Assembly (NCBI RefSeq): GCF_932526225.1
Contig: NC_064046.1
Location: 8,388,719 to 8,452,718 of the forward strand
Origin: Nematostella vectensis
Lineage: Eukaryota > Cnidaria > Anthozoa > Actiniaria > Edwardsiidae
Direction: 5' to 3'
Length of the DNA stretch: 64,000 nucleotides
Every line of letters begins with the position of its first letter. The first letter of the stretch is position 1. A program made the translations under genes and the position numbers. This document shows positions 25,354 to 40,300 of this stretch, in pieces. The notes under the pieces are model-generated. The model saw only the letters and a list, made by a program, of their open reading frames with translations. It was not told the DNA's origin and did not search any database.

Positions 25354-28300
25354 TTAGAGGCACAGCCTTTGTAGTTGTACAGTCAAATCCCGCTCGAAGA
25401 ACATCCGGTTGATAAGGAAGCCTACGGCGCTTAGGCTTTGTGCTCATGCGCACAGCTGATCGCCATTTTAAAACAGAAAGGCTTGTTTAACCGCGACGGT
25501 ACTCAAACTAGCCCCGGGGGGTAGATCCCATAAATACAAATGGGGGTGAGCGTCAGCAAAATCAATTTTAACCCCAAGGGATAGCACTTTGGGCGTGGAC
25601 AACAGTAATTCTTACCAATTTCTTACACTGAGAGATTTTTTGTGAGATAGATCGAGAGATATTCTGTAAAAACAATTTCAGTTTTCGAGAATATTGTTGC
25701 GGTCCTTAAGACACTGCCACCGAGCACATCCATATTGTGAGATCATTTGAGCCCGGTTGTAATTGGATAGGATTATCTATTAATGTGACAACCACTAAAG
25801 GACAGATAGAATCGGAAAAATTGTTGAACACACCCCTATAGTCCAGTGATCGGACTAATTGCAACACAAGGTTTTTTAAAGTTTTTGTATTATTTAATAG
25901 TGACCGTCTCAGACCAAGAAAATTTTTGTTCAGAACAAAAATACCATCTTTTGCCAGAAGATAGCCCTTGATGACCTTAGTATTCTGTTAAAATTTGAAA
26001 CGAATCGGATAAATATTTTTGGCTTGAGAGGGGAAAAAGTATTTTTCGAATATTATTAGCGATTTTTCGGTATTTTTTTACTTGAACAGAAAAAGTCTAA
26101 AAAAAAAACCAAAATTAAGCCGGGCAGCAAAAAACAAACTTGATTCATAGAAACTAGATAATCATACGTATTTGAATTAGGTCATTGGTAGGTTTAGTAT
26201 TTTACCTTATTTTAACTTTTATTTTATATTAAGTTTTTCGCACTCCGTAAATAAGCCCGGAAAACGAGGCCTATATCTTCCATGGGACGTGGGATTTCAA
26301 AATTCTTTTCACTCTAGGTGTAAAGCGCTATTGTACTTCCAATATATCAAATAAAATTTTGTGGCAATTAAAAACACGAGTTTTGATGAGGCGATTAACA
26401 GCCCCCATTGAGCGCCTATATTTCAAAAATTGCAAGACAATGGCTGTCGTAAGAGCACATACCTTTGCACCCAAAACAAGCCCAATTAAATGCGAAACAT
26501 GGTCCTGGTAGACTCTAAATAGCATCTTAGAAGGCGTATTTAACCGTAGAAGTTCAAAAGAGCACTCGATAACGCTAGGTCAACCATTCAATCCACCTCG
26601 AATTATATAGTAGTCGTTTTCCGGGCTTATTTACGGAGTGCGAAAAAGAGAAAATAATTGAAAAATCTGTTAAAAATTAAGAAAAATACTAAAACTACCA
26701 ACGACCTAATCCAAATATGAAAGATTATCTATTTTTTTATGATTCACGTTTGTATTTTGCTGCCCGGCCTAATTTTGTTTTTTTAGACATTTTCTGTTCA
26801 AGTCGAAAAATACCGAAAAATCGCTAATTATATTTGAAAAATACATTTTCCCCTCTCAAGCCAAAAATATTTATCCGATTTGTTTCAAACTTTTACAGAA
26901 TACTAAGGTCATCAAGGGCTATCTCCTGGCAAAAGATGGTATTTTTGTTCTGAAAAAAAATTTTCTTGGTCTGAGACGGTCACTCTTAAGTCTCCTTTTA
27001 TAACATACTTGAAAGTCTTAAAATATCGAAGCACGCAAACACCCCGGAAAACCGCATAGAAGGAGTAAGTACGCAGCTGCTTTGTCTCCTATTATCTTTG
27101 CTCTACAAAGGATTTCTTTTGTCTCTATTCTTCTCGTTCTTTGTGTCGAGGTGCGGGTATTGTTCATTTGCTCAATCAAATTGCAGCTTGTAAGAGCTGC
27201 GTACTGACCCATACAAGGCTTGTATGAAAAACCACAGATATCCCAAATCATGAAAATCGCGAAAAATATACCTACTTTGGAAAAAATCAAATTTATGTCA
27301 CTAAAAATGATAAGAAATACATATTTCTACACGGTCTGGGTAAAAATCAATGTCATCTGATATAGCCTATCTATTTTTGGCAAAATCCACAGGCTTCTAC
27401 TAGCTATCTTCCTTTCTTCTATCATTCTACTAGCTATCTACCAGGTTTCTACTAGCTATCTTTACGGGTATTTAGAAAGAGAATCATGCACATCATGTAA
27501 TTTGTATCATTAATTTGAGATTGTTTGATTTTAATGGCGTCGATCTCAAGTTTATTGTTATCTTTTTGCAACCCTGCTTTCAATTGTAATTAAGTGTGAT
27601 TTTAATTAAATGCAGGACCACAGTGATATCAGACGGATTAGGGGCTTATCTTGTAAAAACATTGGTACGATGCTTGTAGACATTCAACCCTTTAAGACGT
27701 TTCTGAAAGTTCTTGCGGAAAGATCTCCTTTTTTGCAAGACTCTACCCCTCAACACCTGCACGCGTGTCTAAGCCGACAGCGCGACCTGGCTTTTTGGGG
27801 CTTCTTCTGACGTGGGGGAGGGGGGGTCTTTCGGCCCCCCATCCGTAACTTTTAAACCATTGGAGCAGTTATAACCTAATTTTCAAAGAATCATTATCTG
27901 ACAAAGAGGAACAAAATTATATATTGTGTTGCCATAGCAACACAATACGATGTCATTATGACGTCATTTAAGGACATATGGTTATAAATAGCCTATCTTT
28001 CGAAACCTTTGCATAGAACATCCGAAATTAAAATAAGTTATCATAATCAGTTCGTATTCAAATAGTGACCGATATTCTTAAAAAATGTCTTTGTGACGTC
28101 ACTTAAGTGAGCAGAAACGGGCAATATTTCTGTTTTTTAGATGTGTATTTCTCTATGTCTTTTTTCGATAATCTTATTATCTTGCAGTAGACATATACTA
28201 TTAGTGACACTGTTTCTATGACAACAATATATGACACCTGTGACGTCATTGATTGGCTTGGTACCTTTAATATAGTATAAGTTTGCAACTGGACTCTTAA

Positions 28301-31300
28301 AGAAAGACTGAACTGTAGAATAACTTGTTTTTCCCACTTATTGATGCTTAAAGGTAGACAGTTACCTAAAAAAAGCTCGTCCAAGGTTTTTTACTTTTTT
28401 ACAAAACACGCGCGAAGTTGTTGTTTTGACATTGCAAACTGTCCCGCGTTTTGCTCGGTCATAGCCGGGCTTATGACGTCACAACCTTGGTACAGCTTCT
28501 CAAAATTGTTTTAAAACGATAGCAACTTCGTTTTAAAATGACGGCAAACTCGTCAAAAAAGCCGGGCAGTACTTGCGCAGCCATGGGCTGCTCCAACAAC
28601 CACTATACAACACATGGGTCAATACATGCATCTCCAAAAGACCCGGAAATTAGGATAAAATGGGCCCGATTCGTCGGGACTAAGCGAAAGGAGTTCTCCA
28701 TCGGAAGCCGCTCTTTGTTCGAGCCATTTCGCCGATGAATGATTCAAGCGATCAAACCTGAATCTCCCTGATGCTAAGGCCCCGAAATTCAAAAGGAGTT
28801 TAAAGACGGGACCTCTTCCTTTACCTCTTCCTACACTGCATCGGGAAAGAAAAGAGAAAATAACGGAAAAAGCTCGCAAGGGACACCGCATGTACTAAGT
28901 ATACAATGCATATTTACGACAATTACGCTGTGACAGACTGTGCGATTCACAGCAAGTTTTGAGGTTGAGTTGTTTTTGGTACTATAGATGTTATTTAAAT
29001 ATAAGTTAAAGAATGTAATAAAACAGAATCAGCCTGGCTTTAGTTGTCATTTCTTTTTCATTGATACATTTCTTTTGTTCAAAAATACAAAACGCAAAGA
29101 TGAAGCCTCAAAAGATTTACGCGGTCAGATTTACCAAACAAATTCTTCACAGCATGGTAATAAAAGCACAATCTTTTAAAACAGTTTTATCGAAATGCAA
29201 TACACATGACAACATTGTATTTGTCCACAGCACTCACACCGATAGTTATTATAACGCCACCTCGGATTTCTATCTGTTAGGATTTCACTGATAGTTTATT
29301 TTCATCTGACTTCGACTTTCTCCGATCGAGGCAATGAATAGTTCAACAACAAAATCCAATGAGATCAACAAGAAAGGATCAAATATCCAATGTCTGGAAT
29401 CGGAATCTAAAGAGTTGTACTAGTTATTTTATTACTTTTATAATAATATCGAGAAAATGACAAAAATTGAAGAATGAAATTTGAAATGACATAGGAAATA
29501 CAGGGAACAGAACAGGCAAATTCGAATGAACGAATTGTTTTGACAATCTCTACAGCGAACAAAATGAACGAAAGCCATCTACCGATAAATAAAAAACATT
29601 TTTATTTACCCCAATCCCACTTCTCCATGCTAGATTCATGCGAGTCCATATTTATCAACCTATGCTACTTCATCGACAAGTACCTCTAAAGTTGAGTCAT
29701 CGTCTTTCAGTTTCCCATTCAGCGTTGAAAACAACACTTCCAATTCCATTCGGAAATCGTAGTTCTGTAATGTCAAGGTTTTTTTTTAATGCTTTCGCCT
29801 TTTACAAGTTCAGAATCAACTGCCTTACGGCTGGAGTTCACCATAGAAGACTGAATTCACATTTGTGTATTTTCACAGTGTTTCATAGTGTTATAAAAAC
29901 TTTGGCTGTGTCTCCCTTTCACTAAGATGAGCCTTCAACGATCGGTTCGCCATGCGCTCTGATAGTGATATGACGGAAACTCGCATCCACCTTCTCAAAA
30001 ACCATCTCAAACTCCTTGTTGTCTTCTTCTGTTGAACTCTTGATTGTCACTGGGGTCTGTGAGGTCTAAGCCTCATGGCCTGGTACTTTCGATCGACGAC
30101 GCCATTATTCGACTGAGTTCTGGGGCTTTGATTTCGGATCTCCTGTATGATTTAACACTAAAATTTTGCGCCGTAACATGGTTGTGAAGTCACCAATGGC
30201 CTCCCAACGGTCCAAATTCGTCCCCAGTCTGCGAGACATTTTCTTTCGACGAAAATTTAAAAAAAATCCAAAAACGAACAAAAATGAAGCGCCTTTTTTA
30301 TTCAGGCTTGCTACTTAACCTCTAGACTTATGTTTTAGCAAAATAAAGTTTTCGTTTCTGACCTAGTTTAATTATCACATTGACCCCTCAACCGGCCTGT
30401 ACCGGCTTTGGGAAGTACCCACAACCCAAAAAATTCATAAATGCAAAATAAACACAACAAGATGAAGATACTCAGGCATCAGTCTAAGGGATAAATGGTC
30501 TTGCAGATATGCATCCAACCAAGGTGTTGGCATCTACTCTTAAGCCAAATAATAGCACAGGTTCTTTGACAAATCTCAAATCGAACAAGGAGAGAAAAGC
30601 AGAATCACCCCTCTCAATAAAACGCTCAAAATACCACACAAGGGAGAGAGATCAGCAAACACAGCTCAAGACACAAATAGATACCTTTATTCTGATCTTC
30701 CAGGCACATTTCCATGGCCTCAAAACACAATGTCCACTCCTTGAAGGCTTGTACAACCACGAAGATGGCTTTACGTATTGCAAAGCATTCTGGGAGATCC
30801 AGGGGAAAATTCACGAGGGGAGGGCCAGCCAACACTTCTCTCCCCAAAGTCAGATGGTTTTTTTTATAAGTCTTTTCACCCCGAAGCCAAACAAATCAAT
30901 TCCAGGTCATACAGACCCAGAATAGCAGTGTAAACAATTTTGGAATCAATTTGGTTTCAGAAAAGACAGCATTTAGGAGAGCTGTGGTGATTCATTAGAA
31001 AATTATTTTCTCTTCCAGGCAAAGCCAAACAAGAAAAAATCATCATGAATTCACCTTTACTTGCAAATATCCATAAGCAAAGCACTCAATTATGCCTCAG
31101 TAGACTTCAGGATGTCCTGAGATACTCTCCTAATATGCTCATAGCTGTATTTTTGATGAAAAATACAAGCAACCATCAACTTGTGCTGGCTTCAGCACAA
31201 CGACGAGGAATTAAAAGTGGGGACCGCAAAGCACTGTTGGTAAGCTTGGATACCGCTGACTAGGTGCAGCTGTGTTTGACTTTGACGGGTTGTATAAAAC

Positions 31301-34300
31301 TCAGAACAGGGGGGGAGGTATCTGTTTTCAGTCTGTTTTTTGTAAATTCAGCTCAAAAAAGCCAGGAGTCAATGGGTTATAGTAATAATTTAAATATCTT
31401 TCCCAAAAATGTTTTTTTTTCTAATTTTTATTTAAAATAGAGGAATATAAAAAGGATTTTGCCAAATGAATGTGTTAGCTTAAAAAACAGCGATTTTTAG
31501 CTAATTATGTGACATCAGCATACGCCATAATGGATCTGCCATCTTGAATTCGCCATCTTGGTTTTAATGAAAATTATTTATTTTAATCAATAAAAACTGG
31601 GTGCCAAAATCTGAAGCTTTTTGACAATATTTAATCTTCGTATCAAGTTTTATTTATGATTTCAGGTGGATATGAATGTTTTTTGCTATTTCTATAAGCA
31701 CTATTTCGAGAAGGACAAAAATTGACAAAAAACCCACCACCCGTCCCCCCCTAAAATAGAGATGTAAATTTTTATAGTGTTTTTTTATAACTTGGTATAA
31801 AACGTTTATATGACATGGATTTACGTTGAGCACGTCGTATTAATAGTTGATCTTAACGACTTAAAGCGTGTCTAATTTCCATTAAACCTATGTCTCAAAA
31901 CTTGGTTGCTATGGTTACCAGGGTACACATATAAAAATTTTGTTTAGACAAAAGGGATCCCAGATAAATTTTAGGAAAAGTCATCAGATTTCAATGCTCT
32001 AGCCCTACTATTTCAAAAATTATTACAGATCAAAGGTGCTGGGGGCCTCAAAAGCCCCCCCCCCTCCGGTCTGAATAGGGTTAATGCTGATACCGCTAAA
32101 GCGACCAAGAAGAGACCTTGTAAACAGATAGAAGAACCACGCAATCGGCAGTGGTGCAGAAGCCTGTTTTGGCCGAGGTCATTTTGTCCACATTGGATGG
32201 ATACCAAAACACCATCTACCGAGCTGCAGTATGTATTGGATGGAGGTTCTCTTCTACACTGAATACCCTGGCCCAAGGAAGTCGACACATTATTTTACGA
32301 AGGTTAAACTCCTGCTAATGTGCCGATGGCTTCTTAACAGAGGTCAAGACAGGAAAAAAAGGTCAGGTAAAATCGGAGCCTCCGAAGAAAGAAAGAGGGT
32401 TTTTCTGGCAAAAAAAAAAAAAAAACAAACAAACAAGCAAAATTTTATTAAAATGTTGAGCAAGTACCCGAGGGTAAGCGGTTGTGGCACAATGAACACG
32501 GAGCTTATGACGAATCGAAGATACGCTTATGTGGAAAACTGCGGTAAAATCGTCCACACGATTAGCATCACCGTTCCTCTTGGTGACGATAATTCCATAT
32601 GGAAGCATGACATCTAATTGAGCCGAAATCCAAATCTACATGAAGAAGTGGGGAATGACGGCCATAAATGAGCTGCTAGGGATAGGTTTTAATGTTTTTT
32701 TATATTTCTCGTTTTATTTTTTGCGCTTCTTGGTTGTGATACCACTTTCCATGAATACGGGTAGGAAAGGGGGCGTCGTTCAAGAAGCTTGTCTCCTCAC
32801 CCTACATCCGCGCACAGGCAGCTGTTAACAAGGTAGAGCTATTAAGAGAGCAACAAAATCTATCCCCAACTTCAGAAGCAGCCATGTTCCACAGTTCCAA
32901 ATCCCAGTATTCTATCAAGTCAACCAAAGGCGATAGAAAGGCGGTCTGAAGTCTGAGCCTAGATGTTGGTCAACGACAGGGTGAACCCTTAACAGATCTT
33001 GAAAGAACTCCAGGACTGCAGCACGTTTAGTGCTCCTGCCGCATGAACAATCTAGCGTGTTCGCCCTACGGCCAATGCAAAGGGTCGTCGTGTTATAATT
33101 CCCCCTCAATCAAAATCACGTATTCCATGGATTTAACCTGAACCCACGAATAAGAACCTAGAGTTTAAGAACCTGTAACAGGTTAATAAACATTCTAAAA
33201 ACTTCCAACATTAAAAAGGTCTTTTGGCCTTAACAGTTTGAAAGAGTTATTGATTGCAAATAGGTCATTAAAAATATTCGGCGAATATCATTGACATAGT
33301 CGCATTCCATTAAGGTGTGGTACTCACCCCCAACCTTATTTTTTTCAACCTTATTTTTTTCAACCTTATTCAATTGCTAGTTTGTGTGCCGAGACACGCA
33401 ATCTAGCCATAGATTGTCGGCGTCTAACATTAGCTTCTGAGAAATATTTTTCTAGTTTAAAATTTGTCTTGATCTTGCAATAAGTGCGTAGCTTTCCACT
33501 ATTTTGATTTAACTATGCCTGGGTTTCCCAAAATGTTGCATAACTTTTATATAGTACTTTCTTAATATATTTTCCTAGGGTATGAATTTGTTGGCCTTCA
33601 ACATCTATTTCCTGTAGTGTCTTTAAATCACACCAAGCAAATAGGGAATTGATAAAATAACTGAACTACTTTAAATAACGTTGATTTTTTATCCTAATCG
33701 TGTAGAAATATATATCTCTAGTAACCTATAGTGGTATAAATTTCTTTTTTCAAAAGGATGTATTTCTCTCGTGATTTCCATGATTTGGGAGCCTTGTGGT
33801 TTTTCATACGAGCCTTGTATTTGAAAATTCGATCCCGTTTTCGGGGTTTTTGCCTGCTCCAATGTTTTTAGACTTTTAGTATGTTATATACCTTTAGTTC
33901 AAGAAACCGTAAAAAACCTTGTGTTGCAATTAGTCCGATGTTGGCCCCTTTTTTGACATAGATTGACTGGTCTACTTAGGGATAGATAGCAGTTGTAGAA
34001 TTTTATACCCTAAAAGAAAAGACAATCACCTCCCGTCTACTTTAATATGGAGTTCCCACCCGGAGGAATGGACTAGTCTCCCATCAGCCAAGGGCACCTC
34101 GTTGTCAAGGACGGTTTTCTAAGTCTTTGCAAAGGCGCTATATGCTAAGTTTCCCGGACTGGAGTTAGCAAATAAGGAAACCCGTTTATCATTAAAAAAA
34201 ATTATCAGTACTGGAATGACAGCAATTTAGTTGTTCACATACTAGGCAGTATGTGACGATCTCCTATCAATTCATAGATGCCTGTTATGCCGGGCCTGCC

Positions 34301-37300
34301 CTTGGGTTTACAGAGAATGTACACAATACTTCCCTTGTGGAGTGTTTCTCGACCCATGAAAACAGTACAATTTGTTCCGAGGAAGACACACTATGCGTTG
34401 GAGGACGATCCACTGTCGCCGTTTATAAAATATGTATGTATTATTTCTAATTAAAGAGCGTCACGCGTTATTTTTCTTTTGGAGGTCCACTTAAGTAAAA
34501 CGAAGGGAATAACTTACCGAAGATGTTGATGATAATAATGATGATGATGATGATGACGACGACGACGACGATAATGATGATGATGATGATGATGATGTCA
34601 TATATGTTGCGTTACAAATGTGGGTACCCTGTGTGTGAGCGCGGTTACCTAGCTCCCCAGAGTCAATTCCAACTGTATGAGCAAACTCGTTTATTAAATG
34701 CCCAATAAATACCCGTTTACACCTTCCTTGGTATCTAGCAACTGGCGACGAGCTGGTGAAGGACTCAACGACCAAAGGATCGTAAGTAAACACTGCAAAT
34801 TCTGCATTTACTCTTCGATCAAATCTAACGGAATTCAAGATGGCTGCCAGTCATACGATAGATAACATGCAGCCGTTTGACGAAGCCACAGAAACGTTCA
34901 CTTGTTACGTTGAACGGTAAGAGCTATTCTTTGATGCTAACAAGATAAATGAAAGCAAAAAGAAAGCATCGCTACTTAGTTTAATCGGGCCTAAGACCTA
35001 CAATCTGTTACGAAGTCTGACTTCAACCAAAAAACCCAAGGAAAAAATATACCAAGAGATCATAGAAATTCTTGAGGGTCATTTATCACCACCCTGGCTC
35101 GAAATTGCAGAGAGTCACAAATTCCACTAAAGAAATCAAGCGCTTGGCGAAGATATCAACGCATTTGTGGCCACCTTGAGGCAAATGATTGAATATTGTA
35201 ACTTTGGGGAATTTCTCCCCTCCGCGATCGATTTGTTTGTGGTTTAGCAAATATATCCATTTCGAAGAAATTGCTGTGGCGAGCGCGATTTAACCCTATG
35301 CATATGCAACAAGCGCGAGCATATTTCTGATATCTGCATGTCCAGTGCTAATCACAAAAAGGACACCCTAAGCAAGACCAAAGCCACCCACTGCGTAGAG
35401 CAGGAAATTTTAGGGGGGAAGAAAGATGAGATCCAATGCTTGCACATTTTCAAATGTGGTACAGCCAGTCCCCCTATTCTAGAACAATTCAACATTGAAG
35501 GGTCCCCGGTTAGCATGGAACTGGACACGGGCTCATCAGTGTCAATCATCCCGCGCAATGTTTACGAGAGTACATGCAAGCACCAAACCATCTGAAGTAA
35601 AGCTTCGCACGTATGGTAATGGGATAATAGTCCCTATGGGTTTGGTCAGCGCGAGCATTAGTTATAACGACCAACGCTATGAGGCAGAGATGTATGTCGT
35701 GGACGGACCTAGAGTTGCACTCTTTGGTCGCTCTTGGCTGCGCCTATTCAAAGTCGACTGGCCATCAATCAAGCTGGTTCAAGACAAGAACACTACGCTG
35801 TCAGACCTCACGGAGAAGTACCGAGATTTTTTGAGCGACGAACTAGGCTGTCTCAAGGGATATGCCGCGCAGCTACACGTCCGTGATGGGGCAACTGCAG
35901 TACACCAAAAACACCACACAGTCCCTTTTGCCATCCGGCACCACGTGGAAACAGAACTAGAAATCTTATAAAAACAGGGAATAATCTCTCCTGTTCCCAG
36001 CGAATGGGCAACAACTGTTGTCCCGGTGGTAAAAAAATCTGGTGGTATATGCCTATGCGGGTATTTCAAGGTCACGTTAAACCCTGAGCTAGTGGCCGAT
36101 CCCCTTCCAACCCTAGATGATCTGCAAGAAAAGATGAACGGTGGATCTTTGTTTTCTAAGTTAGACCTTACCAAAGCATACTCCCAGATACCACTCGACG
36201 ACTCCTCTAAACAGTTCACAACCATGACCACTCACAAAGAAATGTACGCCTACAATCGCCTCCCATTTGGCGTATCGTCCTCAGCGGCGATTTTTCAGCG
36301 ACAGATGGACAGAATTTTCAAGGACCTTCCACAAGTACTGTGTAACCAAGACGACATCCTAGTGACAGGAAGAGACAGCGAAGAACACCTTACAAACCTG
36401 GAAGATGTTTTGCGACGCCTACACCCAAACGGTCTCACAGCACAACGAGAGAAGTGCGAATTTATGCAGCCATCGCTGAAATTCCTCGGCCACGTCATCG
36501 ACAAAGGCGGAATCCATCCCACGAGTGACAAGGTAGAAGCCATCAAGACGGCACCATCACCTCAGGATGTGACCCAGCTCAGTGGCGTTCCTAGGCCTGA
36601 TAAAGTGCTACCAGAAGTTCCTACCCAACCTATCAGAGGTCTTACACCCGTTTCATCAACTGCTGAAGAAGGACACCAAGTGGTACTGGAGTGCTGAATG
36701 CCAGAAAGCTTTCACCAATGTCAAATCAATTATCACAGTTGACAACGTGCTGATACCCTACAACCCATATCTTCTAATCATACTCGACTGTAATACGTCG
36801 GCATACGGCCTGTGCGCCGTTCTCTCGCACCATTTCCCCGATGGATCAGAGCGTCCCGTCGCGTTTGCCTCGCGAACAATGAGCAGCAGCGAGAAGAACT
36901 ACGCACAGCTAGACAAAGAATCCCTCTCCATAATTTGGCGTTACCAGATTCCATATCTACCTCTACGGTCGCAACTTCACCATCAGAGCGGACCGCCAGC
37001 CGCTCATGGCCATACTGGGCCCCAAAAGAGGAATCCCTCCAATAGCAGCCATGCGCATGCAAAGATGGGCCACCAAGTTATCGGCTTACTCGTATGATAT
37101 CCAATACAGGCCATCTAGTGACCACTCCACCGCAGATGCTCTTTCTCGCCTCCCTCAGCGCAAGGCTCCCAAGGATGGCATTTTGACCTCGCCGACACAT
37201 ACCAAATGGAACAAATGGATCGTCTTCACGTCACAGCAGATGACGTAAGAGAGCACACGGAGGCTGACCCCTTACTTCCCAAGATACACGACTATGTGCT

Positions 37301-40300
37301 GAACGGATTCCCTCGCACGACTTCGAGCGACAATGTGAAGTCGTTCCAGACATATGCATCCGAACTATCTCTCAACGAGGGATGTATCATCCGAGGTCAT
37401 CGCGTTGACATTTCGAGCGCACTGAAAACACGCACATGAGTGCATGAGCTGCATGAGTGTCACTTAGGAATTGTGAAAATGAAGGAGCTTGCTCTTGGCC
37501 ACATATGGTGGCCAGGAATAGATAAAGACATTGAAGACCTAACAAAGAGTTGTGGACCGTGCAACGCCATACGCAATGCACCCCCATCTCAGTGCCACCC
37601 ATGGGCATTCCCACAAGCGCCATGGGAGAGGATACATATTGACTTTGCCGGATCCGTGAATGGAATACATTTTCTAGTTGTTATTGACGCTTACTCCAAA
37701 TGGCTAAAATAGTTCCCATGCGCACGATTACAGCTCCGGCAACCATCAGGGTTATTCATGATCTTTTTGCACGTTTCGGGCTACCCATTCACGTAGTCAG
37801 TGACAATGGCCCACAATACACCTCAGAAGCTTTCGACAAGTTCATGAAGCAGAACGGCATTAAACACACCAAAACAGCACCGCATCACCCAAAGAGCAAC
37901 GGCCAGGCTGAAAGATTCGTCCAAACCTTTAAGTTGGCATACGAAGCCGGGCAGGGTCCTCCATCGCAGATGGTTGCCAACTTCCTTTTGAAACAGCGTA
38001 ACACCTCTAATGCAACTACAAAGCAGACACCGGCCAAACTGATGTTGGGAAGAAACCTGCGCACACGTTTAGATCTGTTGTCGCCATACAGACCAGCATC
38101 TCCTTAGACGGCACCTGCAATATCACAACCGTCGCGATGCTTCACCATTGGCCACAAGGTATGGTATCAAGATTTCAGCGTCTCTGGTAAGAAATGGTCC
38201 CCAGGGTGCATAACAACAAAGATCTAAAATGTGATGTACGAGGTACAACAAGACAAATTTCCCAAACAACGTGTTCGGCGTCATTCAGACCAACTCTGCG
38301 AAAGAACCGCACCTCCTTGTCAAGATAACATGTCTCATCGAGACCACCAGCTACTTCCGTTGACCACACCAGCAGCTGAACCACTCAGCTGCACAGAGAG
38401 AGATCCTGTCGCTACAGAAGCATCAAATCTCCCTCAATCTCCTGCAGAGAATCTTGACGAACATCCCCCGATGACCAGTGAGAAAGTTCCGGGGAATGCG
38501 GGAGGGCCCGTAGTCATATCCAACTGTATGAGCAAACTCGTTTATTACATGCTCAATAAATACCCGTTCACACCTTCGTATCTAACAATGATGATGATGA
38601 TGGTGATGGTGGTGGTGGTGATGGTGATGGTGATGATAGCGGTGGTGGTGATGATGATGGTGGTAATGGTGATGATAATGATTATTTTAATCTTGTTTCA
38701 AGGCGGATATAATTAATCTTTTCATTAACTTGACAGCGGACAAATCAGAACTCCAGTCTGCCAAAGAAGAATGCAAACAGATTCTTGTTCAAACCACGAG
38801 TAAACTCGAGGGAAGTGTAAGAGCTTTGGAGCAGCTGTTTGGAGAGATTGTCGAAGTCAAAGATGCCGCAAGCGTCGTTCGTCTGATCAAGGAAATCATG
38901 AAACTTTTTAAGAGAAAGGAAGTGTATCAAAACTTTTACGTGTTCAAGGTATAAAGTCAGGCGCGTACACAGGGTGCACCTACACTCCCCCCACCCCCCC
39001 CCCCCCCTTGACGGCAAAAAATGGGTCATTTCTTATTAAGGAATCTTCAAATACTATGCTTTTTCCATGTGATACCAATGACTGCGCACCACCCTCAGCC
39101 AATCCTGGGTACGCGCCTGGAGGTGTAGCCTTAGATTGAATACTTGTTAATAGATCCTCTTTATCCAAGAAAACTCTTAGCGTTACGACACAGCTGATAA
39201 GTAATGTATTTAATAAGACTTTATAAGGTTCTGTGCCCCTCAAGCCTTATTCGATCATGTGTGATCATGGGTAGTCAATACTACAAAGGTGTACGCGAGA
39301 CAAGTGGCAAGATAAAGACATAATTTTCGCGTTTGGTTAAAGCAAATCGCTAAGGCCTATACTCAATACCTTATTTTGCTATATTTTCGCGCGTGTACTC
39401 AAATTCGAGATTTCAAAATATTCGCGAAAATAAAGACCACGAACTTTGATCGCGCGAAATTTAATGGACATAGAAAAATCATATATGTATGTTTTCAAGG
39501 GTCCTGTAACAATTTTTTATGGGAAGGGGTTCGTCGTGGGATCACAAATTGTCATACGAACTCTTACCCTAAGACGCAGAGGCCTAAAGAGGGAATGTTA
39601 TGAAAGGTTACGTGTTTAGCAATGAACACTGACCTTTAAAGCTGCCAGTTAAAAATAAATTTGAGTAAAAATAAACTTTTTCTCCGCGATCGCGTAGTTA
39701 AACCCGCAAAATACTCGCGAACCGCGATAAAAAAGAAACACAAGGAAGTTGGCGTTTTGTTAAACTGTGGCGGTACTTTAACCTATCGACAATATTGTAT
39801 GTAGTCCCTTAAGTTAGTGCGTGATTGCTAGTAAGTCGTGTTGATTTATCGCTGTAGAAATACCAGGAGAAGTTCATCACCGCTCTTAGTACACTGATTG
39901 AGGGTGAATACAAGGCAATATGGAGGGGAATGGTGAGTCACTCGGCATCAGTTGAACGTGGAACCACATAATGTGCGCAATAGGCGACTTTCTCTAAGAA
40001 ATCACGTTGCTTTTTGAGTGGTAAATTCAACCTAAAATAAACGTAGAAATGGCTGCTCCCTTCACATCAGAGAGTGGCGAAAAAAAAAGATTCAATGAAG
40101 TTAAGCCTTTTCTGATAAAGAAACTTTCTGGCTGATTCATAAACGCTGGATATGCTGCTTTTTCTTGTCGTTATTCTCCCGCCAAAATCCGGAGCGTGCG
40201 CGAGTTTGCCACACAAAAAGTCACGTGATTTGTTACTGCAAGTCGCCTATGGTACTTGAAGGTGGTGTTACACGGGATAACATGCAACAAAAACATTTCG

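Larger units (their letters stand above)
34596..38587 (+). mobile_element. decayed Ty3/gypsy LTR retrotransposon
   Basis: It lies in the GPCR intron 34,434-38,736, same strand. Order: 5' LTR; gag-like region from about 34,840 (in-frame stops near 34,918 and 35,130); aspartic protease motif D-T-G-S-S at about 35,525; reverse transcriptase about 35,990-36,580 with the Q-D-D-I active site; RNase H region about 36,780-36,960; integrase with a zinc-binding C-G-P-C at about 37,555, catalytic D-F-A near 37,640, D-N-G near 37,803 and the glutamate in Q-A-E-R near 37,910; 3' LTR. Protease, polymerase and integrase in this order mark Ty3/gypsy. The reading frame changes near 35,590, 36,580, 36,940 and 37,700 with several stops, so it cannot move by itself. 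Confidence 0.85.

Noticed and set aside
34491-34838. 115-codon serine-rich minus frame
   Set aside because: It comes from the trinucleotide microsatellite and the LTR.
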